Origin: Pikeienuella litoralis
GTDB lineage: Bacteria; Pseudomonadota; Alphaproteobacteria; Rhodobacterales; Rhodobacteraceae
DNA: 64,000 nt
Assembly (NCBI RefSeq): GCF_037646705.1
Contig: NZ_JBBHER010000007.1
Coordinates: 124,001-188,000 of the forward strand
Direction: 5' to 3'
Made by a program: the position numbers and the translations under genes. Of this stretch, positions 26,335-34,723 are shown piece by piece. The notes beneath the pieces were generated by a model. It worked only from the letters and a program-made list of their open reading frames with translations. It ran no database searches and was not told where the DNA came from. Numbering within the stretch: position 1 is the stretch's first letter; the number at the start of each line of letters is the position of its first letter.

Positions 26335-27231
26335 ATGAAGTTTGCTACATTGATGGATCGGGAAATGTCCCAGCATGAAGAACTATCGGTTCTTCGCTCT
26401 GAACTGGACTGTACAGTCAGAAATGATCCCTTTCCCTATCTCGTGGAAGACTCTGTATTAGATGAAGACATTTATCGGAGTCTGGAGCGGGACTTCCCCG
26501 CCGATGAGGTGTTTTTTCACAATATGAACGGCGTGAAGAACAATCAGGCCGTGCGAATCGGCGCGGCCGAAGTGATCGGGAACCTGGCTTTCTCCCCTGA
26601 ATGGCGCGCCTTCTTCGAATGGCACACGTCACACGGGTTCTGGCGCGACATCCTGCGGGTGTTTGGCCCAGCGCTCCGCGCCGAATTCCCCACGCTCGAG
26701 GAGAAGATCGGGCGCCCGATGGAGAAATGGCGCGTCAAGCGCCGGGGCGAGCCGGGGGAGGCGGAGGTGGCGCTCGACCTCCTCTTCGTCATCAACACGC
26801 CGGTGACGCGGGAAAGCTCCGTCCGCCCGGCGCATGTGGACCGGAAGAACAAGATATTCAGCGGTCTCTTCTACATGAAGCAGCCGGGCGACCCGACGCC
26901 GGGCGGCGATCTTTCGCTCTATCGGTTCAAAGCGGGCCGCGAAGGGTTCGGCGGGCATTACGCCGAGCTTTCCGATGTCGACGAGATCGCGACGGTCCCT
27001 TACGGCGCCAACAGGTTTGTCGGCTTCGTCAATTCCGCGCGCGCCATCCATGGGGTCACGCCCCGGCCCGTCACCGATTGGACCCGCCGTTACATCAATT
27101 TCGTCGTGGAGACGCCGGTGGACGCGTTCGCGCTCAAGCCGCTGCCGTTTTTGCGCCGCATCCCGGCCGGACTGAGGCGGCGCTGGACGAAATCTCGCGG
27201 CGTCGACCTGCGCTTGCCGCCGCCGGATTGA
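26335..27231 (+). CDS. 2-oxoglutarate/Fe(II) oxygenase-like protein
   Basis: The protein has 298 residues. A double-stranded beta-helix pattern: His167-x-Asp169 (HVDR), about 70 residues to His239 (RAIHGV), then an arginine in TRRYINF, as in prolyl-hydroxylase-like dioxygenases. The opening (DPFPYLVEDSVLDEDIYRSLERDFP) matches bacterial members often found in surface-polysaccharide clusters. The ATG at 26335 is chosen because GGAGG lies 8 bases upstream; an in-frame ATG at 26320 has none. The upstream gap and the first 150 bases are less GC-rich than their surroundings. The hydroxylated target is unknown. Confidence 0.75.
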   Translation: MKFATLMDREMSQHEELSVLRSELDCTVRNDPFPYLVEDSVLDEDIYRSLERDFPADEVFFHNMNGVKNNQAVRIGAAEVIGNLAFSPEWRAFFEWHTSHGFWRDILRVFGPALRAEFPTLEEKIGRPMEKWRVKRRGEPGEAEVALDLLFVINTPVTRESSVRPAHVDRKNKIFSGLFYMKQPGDPTPGGDLSLYRFKAGREGFGGHYAELSDVDEIATVPYGANRFVGFVNSARAIHGVTPRPVTDWTRRYINFVVETPVDAFALKPLPFLRRIPAGLRRRWTKSRGVDLRLPPPD

Positions 27232-27234
27232 CCC

Positions 27235-28221
27235 TCAGCCGCGGCTGAGCGCGGCGAGCCGCGCCGCCACCTCGCGCCGCTCCGCCGCCATGCGCTCCGC
27301 CGCGCCCTCGAGCCGGATCAGCGCCCCGTCGCGCCGCGCCCAGCCGCGCGAGACGAGCGCGGCGTGCAGCGCGTCGAGGTTGGGCGGCGGCGCGAAAAAT
27401 CCGCGCCCGCCCGCCGAAAGCCAGCGCCGGCCCGGCCCGGTCGCACGGGCGGCGCGAATCCAGGCCGGGGCCGGAGCCGGCAGGATCGACACGGGCGCTC
27501 CGGTCGCCGCGGCGTCCGCGAGAAGGGAGATGCTGTCGCCTGAAACCAGCGCGCCCCGCGCTTCCGAAAGCCAGCGCCGATAGGGGTTGTCCCCATCCGC
27601 GCGCCATTCATGCAGCTCCGCCCGCGGCAGAAGCCGGGCGAGCGCCGCGCCCGCGCCCGCCGGGCTGCGCGGCGATGTGGCGATGGAGAGCGGCGCGTCG
27701 GCGGCGGCGGCGAGCGCGTCAGCGGCCGCCGCAAAACGCCTCAGATAAGCCGGCGTGACGCGGGCCGACCAGCTCGGCCCGCCAAGAAGCGCGAGGAAGC
27801 GCCGCTCCGCGGTCCGCCCGATCGGCGCGGTCAGCGGCAGGGTCATCTGAAGGACGTTGTCCGCGCTGGCGAGCCCGTATTGCGGCGTCGTGAGCACCAG
27901 CGAGAACCATGAGAGCGGCGCTCGCGGCCGCCCGATCCAGACCAGCCGCGCCTGTCCCGCGCTCGTCTCCGCGATCCAGCGCGCCGCCGGCGCGTTCCGC
28001 CGGCCCGCGCCGATCACCAGATCGGGCCAGGGGGGCCCGAAACCCGGATCGCCTTTCACCGTCGCCAGCGAGGCGCCGAGCCAGGCGTTCGGGATCTCGC
28101 GAAGACGGTTGTGACCGAGAAGAAATTCGCGCGCCGGCGCGCCGAGCATCGCCGCCAGCGCGCGAACCTGCGCGTCATCCCCGGCGCGGCGACTGAGCAG
28201 AAGCCAGACGCGCGCGCTCAT
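27235..28221 (-). CDS. ELM1/GtrOC1-type putative glycosyltransferase
   Basis: The protein has 328 residues, starting at the ATG that overlaps the flippase stop (ATGA). Family landmarks are VWLLLSRRAGDDAQVRALA, PPWPDLVIGAGRRNAPAARW, WIGRPRAPLSWFSLVLTTPQYG, LALLGGPSW and a C-terminal ALVSGDSISLLADAAATGAPV, where GDSISM-like sequence is typical. The family is named after mitochondrial fission ELM1 but is seen as GT-B-like in bacteria. It probably acts in cell-surface glycan synthesis with the coupled flippase. Confidence 0.85.
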   Translation of the reverse strand: MSARVWLLLSRRAGDDAQVRALAAMLGAPAREFLLGHNRLREIPNAWLGASLATVKGDPGFGPPWPDLVIGAGRRNAPAARWIAETSAGQARLVWIGRPRAPLSWFSLVLTTPQYGLASADNVLQMTLPLTAPIGRTAERRFLALLGGPSWSARVTPAYLRRFAAAADALAAAADAPLSIATSPRSPAGAGAALARLLPRAELHEWRADGDNPYRRWLSEARGALVSGDSISLLADAAATGAPVSILPAPAPAWIRAARATGPGRRWLSAGGRGFFAPPPNLDALHAALVSRGWARRDGALIRLEGAAERMAAERREVAARLAALSRG

Positions 28222-29576
28222 TTGAGGCCGGCGCGCGCGGGCTTGAGCACCAACGTCCGGTAAAGCACCGCCAGCCGATGGACCAGAACGATCGCCTGCC
28301 GAAGAAGGAGCGCGAGCCCCGCGCCGACAAGTCCCCACCACTGAATGAAAAACCAGAGCGCGGCGCAGAAGATCGCGGTGGAGATGACGGCGGAAAACAA
28401 CAGCGCCTTCTCCTTCCGGATCGTCAGCATCACCGGCTCCACGGCGAAGCCGAGCGCCATCAACCCCGCCGCCGTGCCCGCCGCGATCAGGAGCGCCGAG
28501 GCCGCCGCCGCCTCCGCGCCGAAGAGCGCCGTCAGCAGCGCCTCACCTCCGAGAAGGAGCGCGAGACAGAAGACCAGAAGCCCCGCCCCCGCCATCGTCA
28601 GCGTCCGCACCAGCAGCCGCAGGATGGTGCGCCGGTCTCCCTGCGCCTCAAGCCAGGCGAACTCCGGGAAGATGATCGGCCCGAGCAGGGAGGAGACGCG
28701 GGTGAGCGATTCCGTCATCTGCCGGACGACGCCGTAAAGCCCCGCGGCCACCGGGCCGAGCATGCCGCCAACCACCAGAACCGTGGCGTGGGTGAGGATC
28801 GTGTCCATGAGCGACGTCGCGTTCAGCACGATCACGAAGCGCCAGATGCGCGGGAACCCCCGCGTCAACTCGCTCCAGCGGGCGGCGAGGCGCGGCGCGA
28901 GGCGGCGGCGCCTGAGCTCCCCCGCCGCCGCCAGCATCAACTGGAACCCCGAGAGGAACGACGCGAGGATCCAGACGACGATCAGCTCCTCCAGCCCGCC
29001 GCCGAGCCAGTAGACCCCGGCGGCGCCGATGAACCGCAGCACCGCGTTGAGCGCATGCTGGCGCACCAACACCGCGAAGCGGTCGAAAAGCCGCAACACG
29101 CCCGTAGGCGTCGCCGACGTGATGAACGGGATGGTGAGCACGAACCAGGGCGCGAGCGCCATCGCCTCCGGCGGCCAGTCGAGCCAACGCCCGATCAGCG
29201 GCGCGGCGGCGAGCCCGACGCCGATCGACACGAAAAGCCCGATGATGTCGAGCCGGATGGTGAAGCCGACCACCCTGCGGAAATCTTCGTCCCGCCCGGC
29301 CGCCAACGCCTCCGCGCCGAATTTCGTCACCGTCGCCCATGACTGGAACTTGAGCAGCCCGCCGATCAGCCGGACATACGCCTGAAGAAGGATGACGACG
29401 CCGAAGGCCTCGAAGCCCACGGCCCGGACCGCGATCGCCGCGGCGGCGAGGTTGACGAGGCCGAACACCGCCCGGCCGCCCAGCAGCATCGCCGCGTTGC
29501 GGCGCATGCGCCGCCAGACGCCGCCATAACCGCCCTGGGCCTGAGGCTCCTTTTCTTCGGGCTGCTCAGGCTTCAT
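28218..29576 (-). CDS. oligosaccharide flippase (Wzx/MATE-like)
   Basis: The protein has 452 residues with about 12-14 hydrophobic segments after a 30-residue charged N-terminus. LGGRAVFGLVNLAAAAIAVRAVG, GGLLKFQSWATVTKFGAEAL and LTRVSSLLGPIIFPEFAWLEAQG match polysaccharide-exporter membrane proteins. It would flip lipid-linked glycan repeat units across the inner membrane. The next leftward gene, an ELM1-type glycosyltransferase, overlaps its stop. It is divergent from a GT8-like gene. Confidence 0.88.
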   Translation of the reverse strand: MKPEQPEEKEPQAQGGYGGVWRRMRRNAAMLLGGRAVFGLVNLAAAAIAVRAVGFEAFGVVILLQAYVRLIGGLLKFQSWATVTKFGAEALAAGRDEDFRRVVGFTIRLDIIGLFVSIGVGLAAAPLIGRWLDWPPEAMALAPWFVLTIPFITSATPTGVLRLFDRFAVLVRQHALNAVLRFIGAAGVYWLGGGLEELIVVWILASFLSGFQLMLAAAGELRRRRLAPRLAARWSELTRGFPRIWRFVIVLNATSLMDTILTHATVLVVGGMLGPVAAGLYGVVRQMTESLTRVSSLLGPIIFPEFAWLEAQGDRRTILRLLVRTLTMAGAGLLVFCLALLLGGEALLTALFGAEAAAASALLIAAGTAAGLMALGFAVEPVMLTIRKEKALLFSAVISTAIFCAALWFFIQWWGLVGAGLALLLRQAIVLVHRLAVLYRTLVLKPARAGLK

Positions 29577-29683
29577 GCCGCATGATCCCTCTGGCGCGGC
29601 GCTGGTCAGCCGCGGAGGGGATCGTTATATGAGTGGGGTTGCGGCCCGCAAGGGTCAACTCCTCGCCATGCGGAGCTTCTGAG

Positions 29684-30577
29684 ATGATCGACACGGTATT
29701 CGTTCACACCAACGCCCAGCAAATGGTGGGGGCCATCGTCGCCAGACATTCCCTGAAGCGTCAGGCCTCCGACCCGGCGAGCTTCGACGTCCGCATTCTC
29801 CAGCGTGAGGATTTTCAGATCTTCGAGACCTTCGAAGGGCGCAAGTTCCTGCGCGCCGGCGGCTGGCGGGTCTGGAGGAATGACGACCTGCAAAGCTTCA
29901 CGCCGCTGCGCTTCGCGCCGCCCGAGGTGATGGACTATCAGGGCCGCGCCATCGTGATCGATCCGGACGTCTTCGCCGTCGGCGACATCTGCGAGCTCTT
30001 GAAGCGCGACATGGGCGGCTGCGGCGTGCTCGCCCGCCCACGCCCCGGCCACAACGGCCGCGAAGACTACATGGCCACCAGCGTCATGCTGATGGACTGC
30101 GCCAAGCTCCGCCACTGGCGGATGCAGGACCAGTTCGAGGCCATGTTCCGCGGCGAGCTCGACTATGAGGACTGGATCATCCTCGCCAACCAGCCGGCGG
30201 GAACCGTCGGCCCGCTTGAAGAATACTGGAACCAGTTCGACCGGCTGACGCCGGAGACCCGGCTCCTCCACAACACCAAGCGGCGCACTCAGCCCTGGAA
30301 GACCGGCCTGCCGATCGACTTCACCAACCGCGTGCCGCTGGTTGGCAAGTTCCTGCCCAACGCCGGCATTCGGCTTCCCGGCAAATACAAGCAGCATCCG
30401 GACATGCGGCAGGAAAACCTGTTCTTCGCCTATCTCTCGGAATGTCTCGACGCAGGCGCGTTGACGGAGGCGGATGTCCGCCGCGAAATGGCGGCGAACC
30501 ATGTCCGGCATGACGCGCTGGAGCGGGTGAAAGCCGCGCCGAGCGTGGACGCGGTGCTGTCCGCGGCCGCCGCGTAA
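29684..30577 (+). CDS. GT-A (GT8-like) putative glycosyltransferase
   Basis: The protein has 297 residues from an ATG with GGAG upstream. GRAIVIDPDVFAVGDI contains a DxD metal motif in the context usual for GT8-like enzymes, and LLHNTKRRTQPWKTG resembles their C-terminal H-x-n-KPW loop. The rest is unfamiliar. It probably transfers a sugar from a nucleotide donor in surface-glycan synthesis. A TTGCGG-C-CCGCAA palindrome lies at 29639-29651 in the divergent promoter gap. Confidence 0.65.
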   Translation: MIDTVFVHTNAQQMVGAIVARHSLKRQASDPASFDVRILQREDFQIFETFEGRKFLRAGGWRVWRNDDLQSFTPLRFAPPEVMDYQGRAIVIDPDVFAVGDICELLKRDMGGCGVLARPRPGHNGREDYMATSVMLMDCAKLRHWRMQDQFEAMFRGELDYEDWIILANQPAGTVGPLEEYWNQFDRLTPETRLLHNTKRRTQPWKTGLPIDFTNRVPLVGKFLPNAGIRLPGKYKQHPDMRQENLFFAYLSECLDAGALTEADVRREMAANHVRHDALERVKAAPSVDAVLSAAAA

Positions 30578-30660
30578 TATTTCATGGTTTTGGCCGGCGC
30601 GCTGTTCTTGCGCTAATTCAGGTTCTCCCTAAATCAGCATGGGCGGGACAAGCGAAGCCC

Positions 30661-30685
30661 TCGGTTCATTGAAAATATGAACCGA
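30661..30685 (+). terminator. stem-loop between the two glycosyltransferase genes
   Basis: TCGGTTCAT (30661-30669) and ATGAACCGA (30677-30685), a perfect 9-bp inverted repeat with a 7-base A-rich loop. There is no T-tract; terminator or operator. The remaining 160-base gap holds no gene. Confidence 0.45.
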
Positions 30686-30737
30686 ATCGCCGCGCTTTCG
30701 TTGTCCCCCCGAACCTCTGATTGGGCGGGCTTTCCTG

Positions 30738-31658
30738 ATGAAGCTTCTTTTCACGTCGATTTGCGAATCCGGCGCCTATGTCATGCGCGGGCGGCAAATC
30801 GCCGCCTGCCGCGCGGAGTGGCGCGCCACCGCCGAACCGACTCGCGCCGACTTCCTGCACGCGGACGCGCTGGTCGTGATCAAGGACGTGAATGAAGAGG
30901 TCCTGCGCATGGCGCGGAAGTTCAGGCTCCCGATCATCCACGATGCGCTCGATTTCTGGCCGCAGGTGAAATCCACGCTCCTGCCGCCAAGCCGCGCGCA
31001 GCGCATTCAGGCCGTCGAAGAGATCGCGCCGGCGCTTTTCTGGCGTCTCAGGCGCCTGTCCCCCGCCCTGATCCTCTGTACGACCGCGACGATGGCGCGC
31101 GACCTCGCCGCCTTCCCGGCTCCGAAAGCCGTGGTTCGCCACCATGCCGACCCGCGCCTCAGGCCGTCGCCGGCCCAGACCGGCGCCGCCACGAGACGCC
31201 TGCTCTATTTCGGCAAGCGCCGGTTTCTTGGCGAATGGGCGGAGCGGATCAGCCGCGCCTGCAGGAAACTCGGCGCGGAGTTCCTGGCGGTGGATATCGG
31301 TCGGGGCGCCTGGACCCCGCCGCCTCCCGCCGCGGCGATGATCGCCGTGCGCGGCGGGCGCGACGGCTCCTGGCTTTCACGGCGCTGGAAATCGAACGTG
31401 AAAGCGGCGACCGCGCAGGCGCTCGGCCTGCCCTTCGTCGCCTGGCCCGAATCCGCCTATCTGGAGACGGCGCCGGAATCCTACTGGTTCGAGGATGAGC
31501 CCGGCCTGGTTGAAGCGATCTCCGCCGCGCTCGCGCCGAACGCGAGACGGCTTTCCCGCCATTTCACCGCCCAGGATTCGGCCGCGGAGCTGGAAGCCGC
31601 GGTTGAGCGCGGCCTCGGCGACGCCTTCGGCATGGACAAACACCTGCTCATGGTGTGA
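30738..31658 (+). CDS. uncharacterised protein, possible GT-B glycosyltransferase
   Basis: The protein has 306 residues. The first half (LLFTSICESGAYVMRGRQIA, ALVVIKDVNEEVLRMARKF, PIIHDALDFW, ILCTTATMARDLAAF) and the second (RRLLYFGKRRFLGEWAERIS, NVKAATAQALGLPFVAWPES, LVEAISAALAPNAR) alternate strands and helices as in GT-B glycosyltransferases, with the glycan-type C-terminal N/KxxxAxALG-P pattern. No specific family is recognised. Its setting between glycosyltransferase and nucleotidyltransferase genes supports surface-glycan work. Confidence 0.6.
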   Translation: MKLLFTSICESGAYVMRGRQIAACRAEWRATAEPTRADFLHADALVVIKDVNEEVLRMARKFRLPIIHDALDFWPQVKSTLLPPSRAQRIQAVEEIAPALFWRLRRLSPALILCTTATMARDLAAFPAPKAVVRHHADPRLRPSPAQTGAATRRLLYFGKRRFLGEWAERISRACRKLGAEFLAVDIGRGAWTPPPPAAAMIAVRGGRDGSWLSRRWKSNVKAATAQALGLPFVAWPESAYLETAPESYWFEDEPGLVEAISAALAPNARRLSRHFTAQDSAAELEAAVERGLGDAFGMDKHLLMV

Positions 31659-31698
31659 AAGAACCAGCGAAGCTCACAAGAAGACAGGTGGTTCGCCC

Positions 31699-32427
31699 TT
31701 GACTAACGCTGTTCTCCTTAGCGCCGGGCAGGGCCGGCGGCTTGGCGCGCTGACCGAGGATCGCCCGAAATGCACCGTGATGATCGGCGAGCGCAGCCTC
31801 GTCGAATGGCAGGTGCGCGCGCTGATCGCCGGCGGGGTCAAGGACATCGCCATCGTCACCGGCTTTCGCGCGCCGATGATCCGCGCCACGCTGGAGCAGG
31901 CCGACCTGCCGGCCAACATCGAATATATCTTCAATCCGTTCTACAGCGTCGCGGATAACATCGGCTCCTGCTGGCTCGCACGCGAGCGGCTCGGCGAGGA
32001 CAGCGTCCTGATCAACGGCGACACCGTGTTCGACCCGCGCATTCTCGGAACGGTTCTGAAGCGCGCCTCCGCGCCGATCTCCATCACCATGGACCGCAAG
32101 CCCGCCTATGACAGCGACGACATGAAGGTGCGCCTGTCGGGTGAGCGGCTGACCGATATCGGCAAGACGCTGACCCATCCGATCGACGGCGAGTCGATCG
32201 GCATGCTGCGGTTCCAGGGCGAGGGCGCGCAGCTGTTTCGCAACAAGCTCGAAGAGGTTCTGGCCGATGTCGAGGCGCTGAAGCTCTGGTACCTCTCCAT
32301 CATCGACCGGATCGCGAAGACCGGGTCGGTCGGCTTTGTCGATATCGACGGCCTGCCCTGGGCGGAGGTCGATTTCGCTCAGGATATCGAGACCGCGAAG
32401 GCGGCGGTCTCGCAGTTCAAGCTTTAG
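31699..32427 (+). CDS. LicC-like nucleotidyltransferase
   Basis: The protein has 242 residues. It has the sugar/choline-phosphate NTP-transferase loop LSAGQGRRLGALTEDRPKCTV, the motif FNPFYSVADNIGSCWLAR (very like choline-phosphate cytidylyltransferases), INGDTVF with the metal Asp, and WAEVDFAQDIETAK near the end. A TTG start at 31699 with AGGTGG upstream is chosen because no ATG or GTG precedes the conserved loop. It likely forms a CDP-activated small alcohol or sugar from CTP. It converges, 4 bases apart, on a CDP-alcohol phosphotransferase gene, a natural consumer of such a product. Confidence 0.85.
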   Translation: MTNAVLLSAGQGRRLGALTEDRPKCTVMIGERSLVEWQVRALIAGGVKDIAIVTGFRAPMIRATLEQADLPANIEYIFNPFYSVADNIGSCWLARERLGEDSVLINGDTVFDPRILGTVLKRASAPISITMDRKPAYDSDDMKVRLSGERLTDIGKTLTHPIDGESIGMLRFQGEGAQLFRNKLEEVLADVEALKLWYLSIIDRIAKTGSVGFVDIDGLPWAEVDFAQDIETAKAAVSQFKL

Positions 32428-32431
32428 GCGC

Positions 32432-33532
32432 TCAATCCGCGAGCCATGAGGTGAGCGCGCCGCGCCGGGCGGCGACGAAGCCCTGCGCGATCTGCGCGCC
32501 ATGAACGATCAGCCCGACCAGCACCCAGAGCGCGACGGCGAAAAACCCCTCGCGCGGCGCGCCGACAAGCGTCGCCACGGTCAGGATCGCGAGATTCGGG
32601 TTCCGCCGCGCCGTGATCTGGCGGAAGAAGCTGTCGAACGGACGCCAGATATGCATCTCGATGCCGAAACGGGCGATGAACACCCCCTCCATCACGCGCT
32701 GGATCACATAGCCCGCCAGGATCACCCCAAGCGCGAGCCCGCCATCGCCGGTCTCCTCGCCCACGGCCGCCAGACCGACCGCCCACGCCCACCACCAGAA
32801 CGGCGGATGGATCAGATCGACGCCATGATCGAGAAAATCGCCGAACTTCGATGAGGTCAGCGTCGCACGGGCGAGCTTGCCGTCGACCGTGTCGAGAAAG
32901 GTCATCACCCAGGCGGCGATCAGTCCCGCGCCGAACGCGCCGTTCCAGAACAGCCAGAAGGTGAGAAACACCAACACGACGCTCGCCAGCGTCACCTGGT
33001 TGGGGCTGATCCCGAACCGGACGCAAACCCGGACCGCCATCAACGCCGGAGCCGGCCAGACATGTTTGGTGACGAAATCGGTGACGCCCTTGTAAGTGGC
33101 GTCGAAGATCTCCTGCTCGGCGCCCGCCTCATCGCCGGGGCCCACCCGCCGCACCATCGGGTCGGCGCGCTTGCGAAGCACCTTGTCGTACCGCCCGGCG
33201 AGGGCCGCCCCGGAAAGCGCCCCGGGAGGCGCCGCGTCTCCACCGGCCAACGCCGCCGCGGCCGCCGCCCGGTCCTCCGGGGCGACCACGCCCGCGAGGC
33301 GCCCCTCGCCATCCTTCAGCATCGTTCCGGGCGCCGCCGTCGCCAGCGCCGACAGCACCGAGCCGCCATAGACATGCTGCGCCGAAAGCAGGATGTCCGC
33401 GCCCGCCGCCGACGTCGCCGCGGAGAGGCCGGCGCGCGGCGCCTGCCGGGCCAGCCGTTCACGCGGGCTGAGGCCGAAGACGGACGCTGCGCTGTCTCCG
33501 ACGATAAAGGCGGCTGGGCGGCTGTCGGTCAT
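32432..33532 (-). CDS. CDP-alcohol phosphotransferase with extra N-terminal domain
   Basis: The protein has 366 residues. The signature D-x2-DG-x2-AR-x8-G-x3-D-x3-D is complete in the middle (FLDTVDGKLAR, then FGDFLDHGVD), set among about six membrane helices over residues 160-366. Residues 1-150 are soluble: AAFIVGDSAASVFGLSPRERLARQAPRAG resembles the start of a nucleotidyltransferase domain, but the GxGTR loop and acidic motifs are gone. This recalls bifunctional inositol-phosphate cytidylyltransferase/phosphotransferase fusions. It would join a CDP-activated alcohol to an acceptor alcohol or lipid at the inner membrane. AAGGA precedes the ATG. Confidence 0.85.
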   Translation of the reverse strand: MTDSRPAAFIVGDSAASVFGLSPRERLARQAPRAGLSAATSAAGADILLSAQHVYGGSVLSALATAAPGTMLKDGEGRLAGVVAPEDRAAAAAALAGGDAAPPGALSGAALAGRYDKVLRKRADPMVRRVGPGDEAGAEQEIFDATYKGVTDFVTKHVWPAPALMAVRVCVRFGISPNQVTLASVVLVFLTFWLFWNGAFGAGLIAAWVMTFLDTVDGKLARATLTSSKFGDFLDHGVDLIHPPFWWWAWAVGLAAVGEETGDGGLALGVILAGYVIQRVMEGVFIARFGIEMHIWRPFDSFFRQITARRNPNLAILTVATLVGAPREGFFAVALWVLVGLIVHGAQIAQGFVAARRGALTSWLAD

Positions 33533-33907
33533 GCTGATCCTTCCCGGGGAGGCGAAGCGGAGCGCGCTCTACGCGCGCGCCGACGCGATAATTAGGGGAT
33601 TGCGCCGCGCTGGTCCATCGCCCCTCTCTCGCTCTCGCGGGGGCCGCATCGGCAAGAGCGGATCTTCGGGGGCCTTCATTGGGTCTTATACGGCGTGCGT
33701 GACCGCGGCGCCCCCGGAGCCAACCTGTCCCGTAGCGCTTCATTCCCGTCTTCCAAAGGGATCAAACACCCAGGCTCGGGGCTCACACCCTGAATATGAT
33801 GGTTGCGGCGATGCGAATGGCGGACATGAAGGTGCGCGCGCCTCGGGCGGGGCGATCCGCCGCCACTGGCGCCGCACGAATGGCGGCGGCGCCGGCCAAA
33901 ATCTTCC
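33533..33907. other. intergenic region, no gene recognised
   Basis: These 375 bases separate the start of the leftward CDP-alcohol phosphotransferase gene from the end of the leftward 33.9-41.4 kb operon. The frames crossing it are arginine/alanine-rich and look like noise. Near 33868-33893 GGCGCCG and CGGCGCC can pair around a 12-base loop, which may end the upstream operon. The promoter of the phosphotransferase gene should lie at its left side but no hexamers stand out. Confidence 0.5.
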
Positions 33908-34723
33908 CTATCCGCGCCCAGCCCACTCAAGAAGCACGCCCTTCGCCGGCGCGCCAACGGTTGCGCCGATGGCGGCGGCGGCGCGGTTGACCGCGGAGAT
34001 CACGCCCGTCTCGAACGCTGAACGCGCGTCGCCGATGCGGCAACTCTCCGCGGCGACGGTGAAAGCGGCGATATCGCGCGCATCGAGCGCCGAAAGCCGC
34101 GCGAGGCCGGCGGCGTCCATTCCAATTCCGGCGTCGTTGAACACCGCCGCGTAGGCGTCCACCTGCAGCGCCATCCTGGGTTCGCCCCCGACAAGGCCGC
34201 CATGCGAACCCGTGACGACGATCCGCCCGGCGTCCTCCGGTCTGACCATGGCGGCGGAATCGATGAGAACGATCCGCCGCGCGCCGGCCTGATCGTAGAG
34301 GCGCCTGCCTTCATCGATCGGCGGCGGCGGCGCGGTGGACAGAGGCGCCGCCGCCAGCTTTTCCGCCGCCTCGCGCACGCCGTCGCCCGGCGCGACGCCG
34401 AGCGACGCCGCGATCCCGTTCACCCGGCTGACGCGTCCGCGCGCCAGCATGTCGGCGGTGTCGCCGATGCGGCAACTCTCGCTGGAGACCGCGGCCGCGG
34501 CGACGCCGAGCGCCTGAAGATAGGGGAGAGAGCCGACGCCGGCGTCGTCGAGGCCGATCCCGGCGTCGCAGAGAATGGCGGCGCGCACGCCGCCCTTCGC
34601 CATCAGATATCCCGGATAGACCCCGCCATGGGAGCCGCAGACCACGACCGCTCCCGCCGCGTCTTGGGGCAGTTTGGTCGCGGTGTCCGCGGTGACGAAC
34701 ATCGGCGCGCGCTCAGGCGACAC
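33908..34723 (-). CDS. unrecognised protein with two copies of a GSHGG/DAGIG/ESCRIGD domain
   Basis: The protein has 271 residues and no signal peptide or membrane segment. Residues about 26-110 and 168-257 are two copies of one domain. Each carries, in the same order and spacing, GSHGG (30-34; 172-176), DAGIG (53-57; 198-202), ESCRIGD (82-88; 226-232) and a valine-asparagine followed by an alanine-rich helix (101; 245). I recognise no named family. The conserved His, Asp, Cys and Glu could form an active or metal site. The GTG start has AAGAAGGG upstream and overlaps the TPP-enzyme gene by 11 bases, so it is co-translated with that operon and probably acts on the same compound. Confidence 0.8.
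   Translation of the reverse strand: MSPERAPMFVTADTATKLPQDAAGAVVVCGSHGGVYPGYLMAKGGVRAAILCDAGIGLDDAGVGSLPYLQALGVAAAAVSSESCRIGDTADMLARGRVSRVNGIAASLGVAPGDGVREAAEKLAAAPLSTAPPPPIDEGRRLYDQAGARRIVLIDSAAMVRPEDAGRIVVTGSHGGLVGGEPRMALQVDAYAAVFNDAGIGMDAAGLARLSALDARDIAAFTVAAESCRIGDARSAFETGVISAVNRAAAAIGATVGAPAKGVLLEWAGRG

Noticed and set aside
33393..34154. Possible plus-strand gene across the 33.5-33.9 kb gap
   Set aside because: Ser/Arg/Ala-rich without any motif, overlaps two recognised minus-strand genes, no ribosome-binding site.
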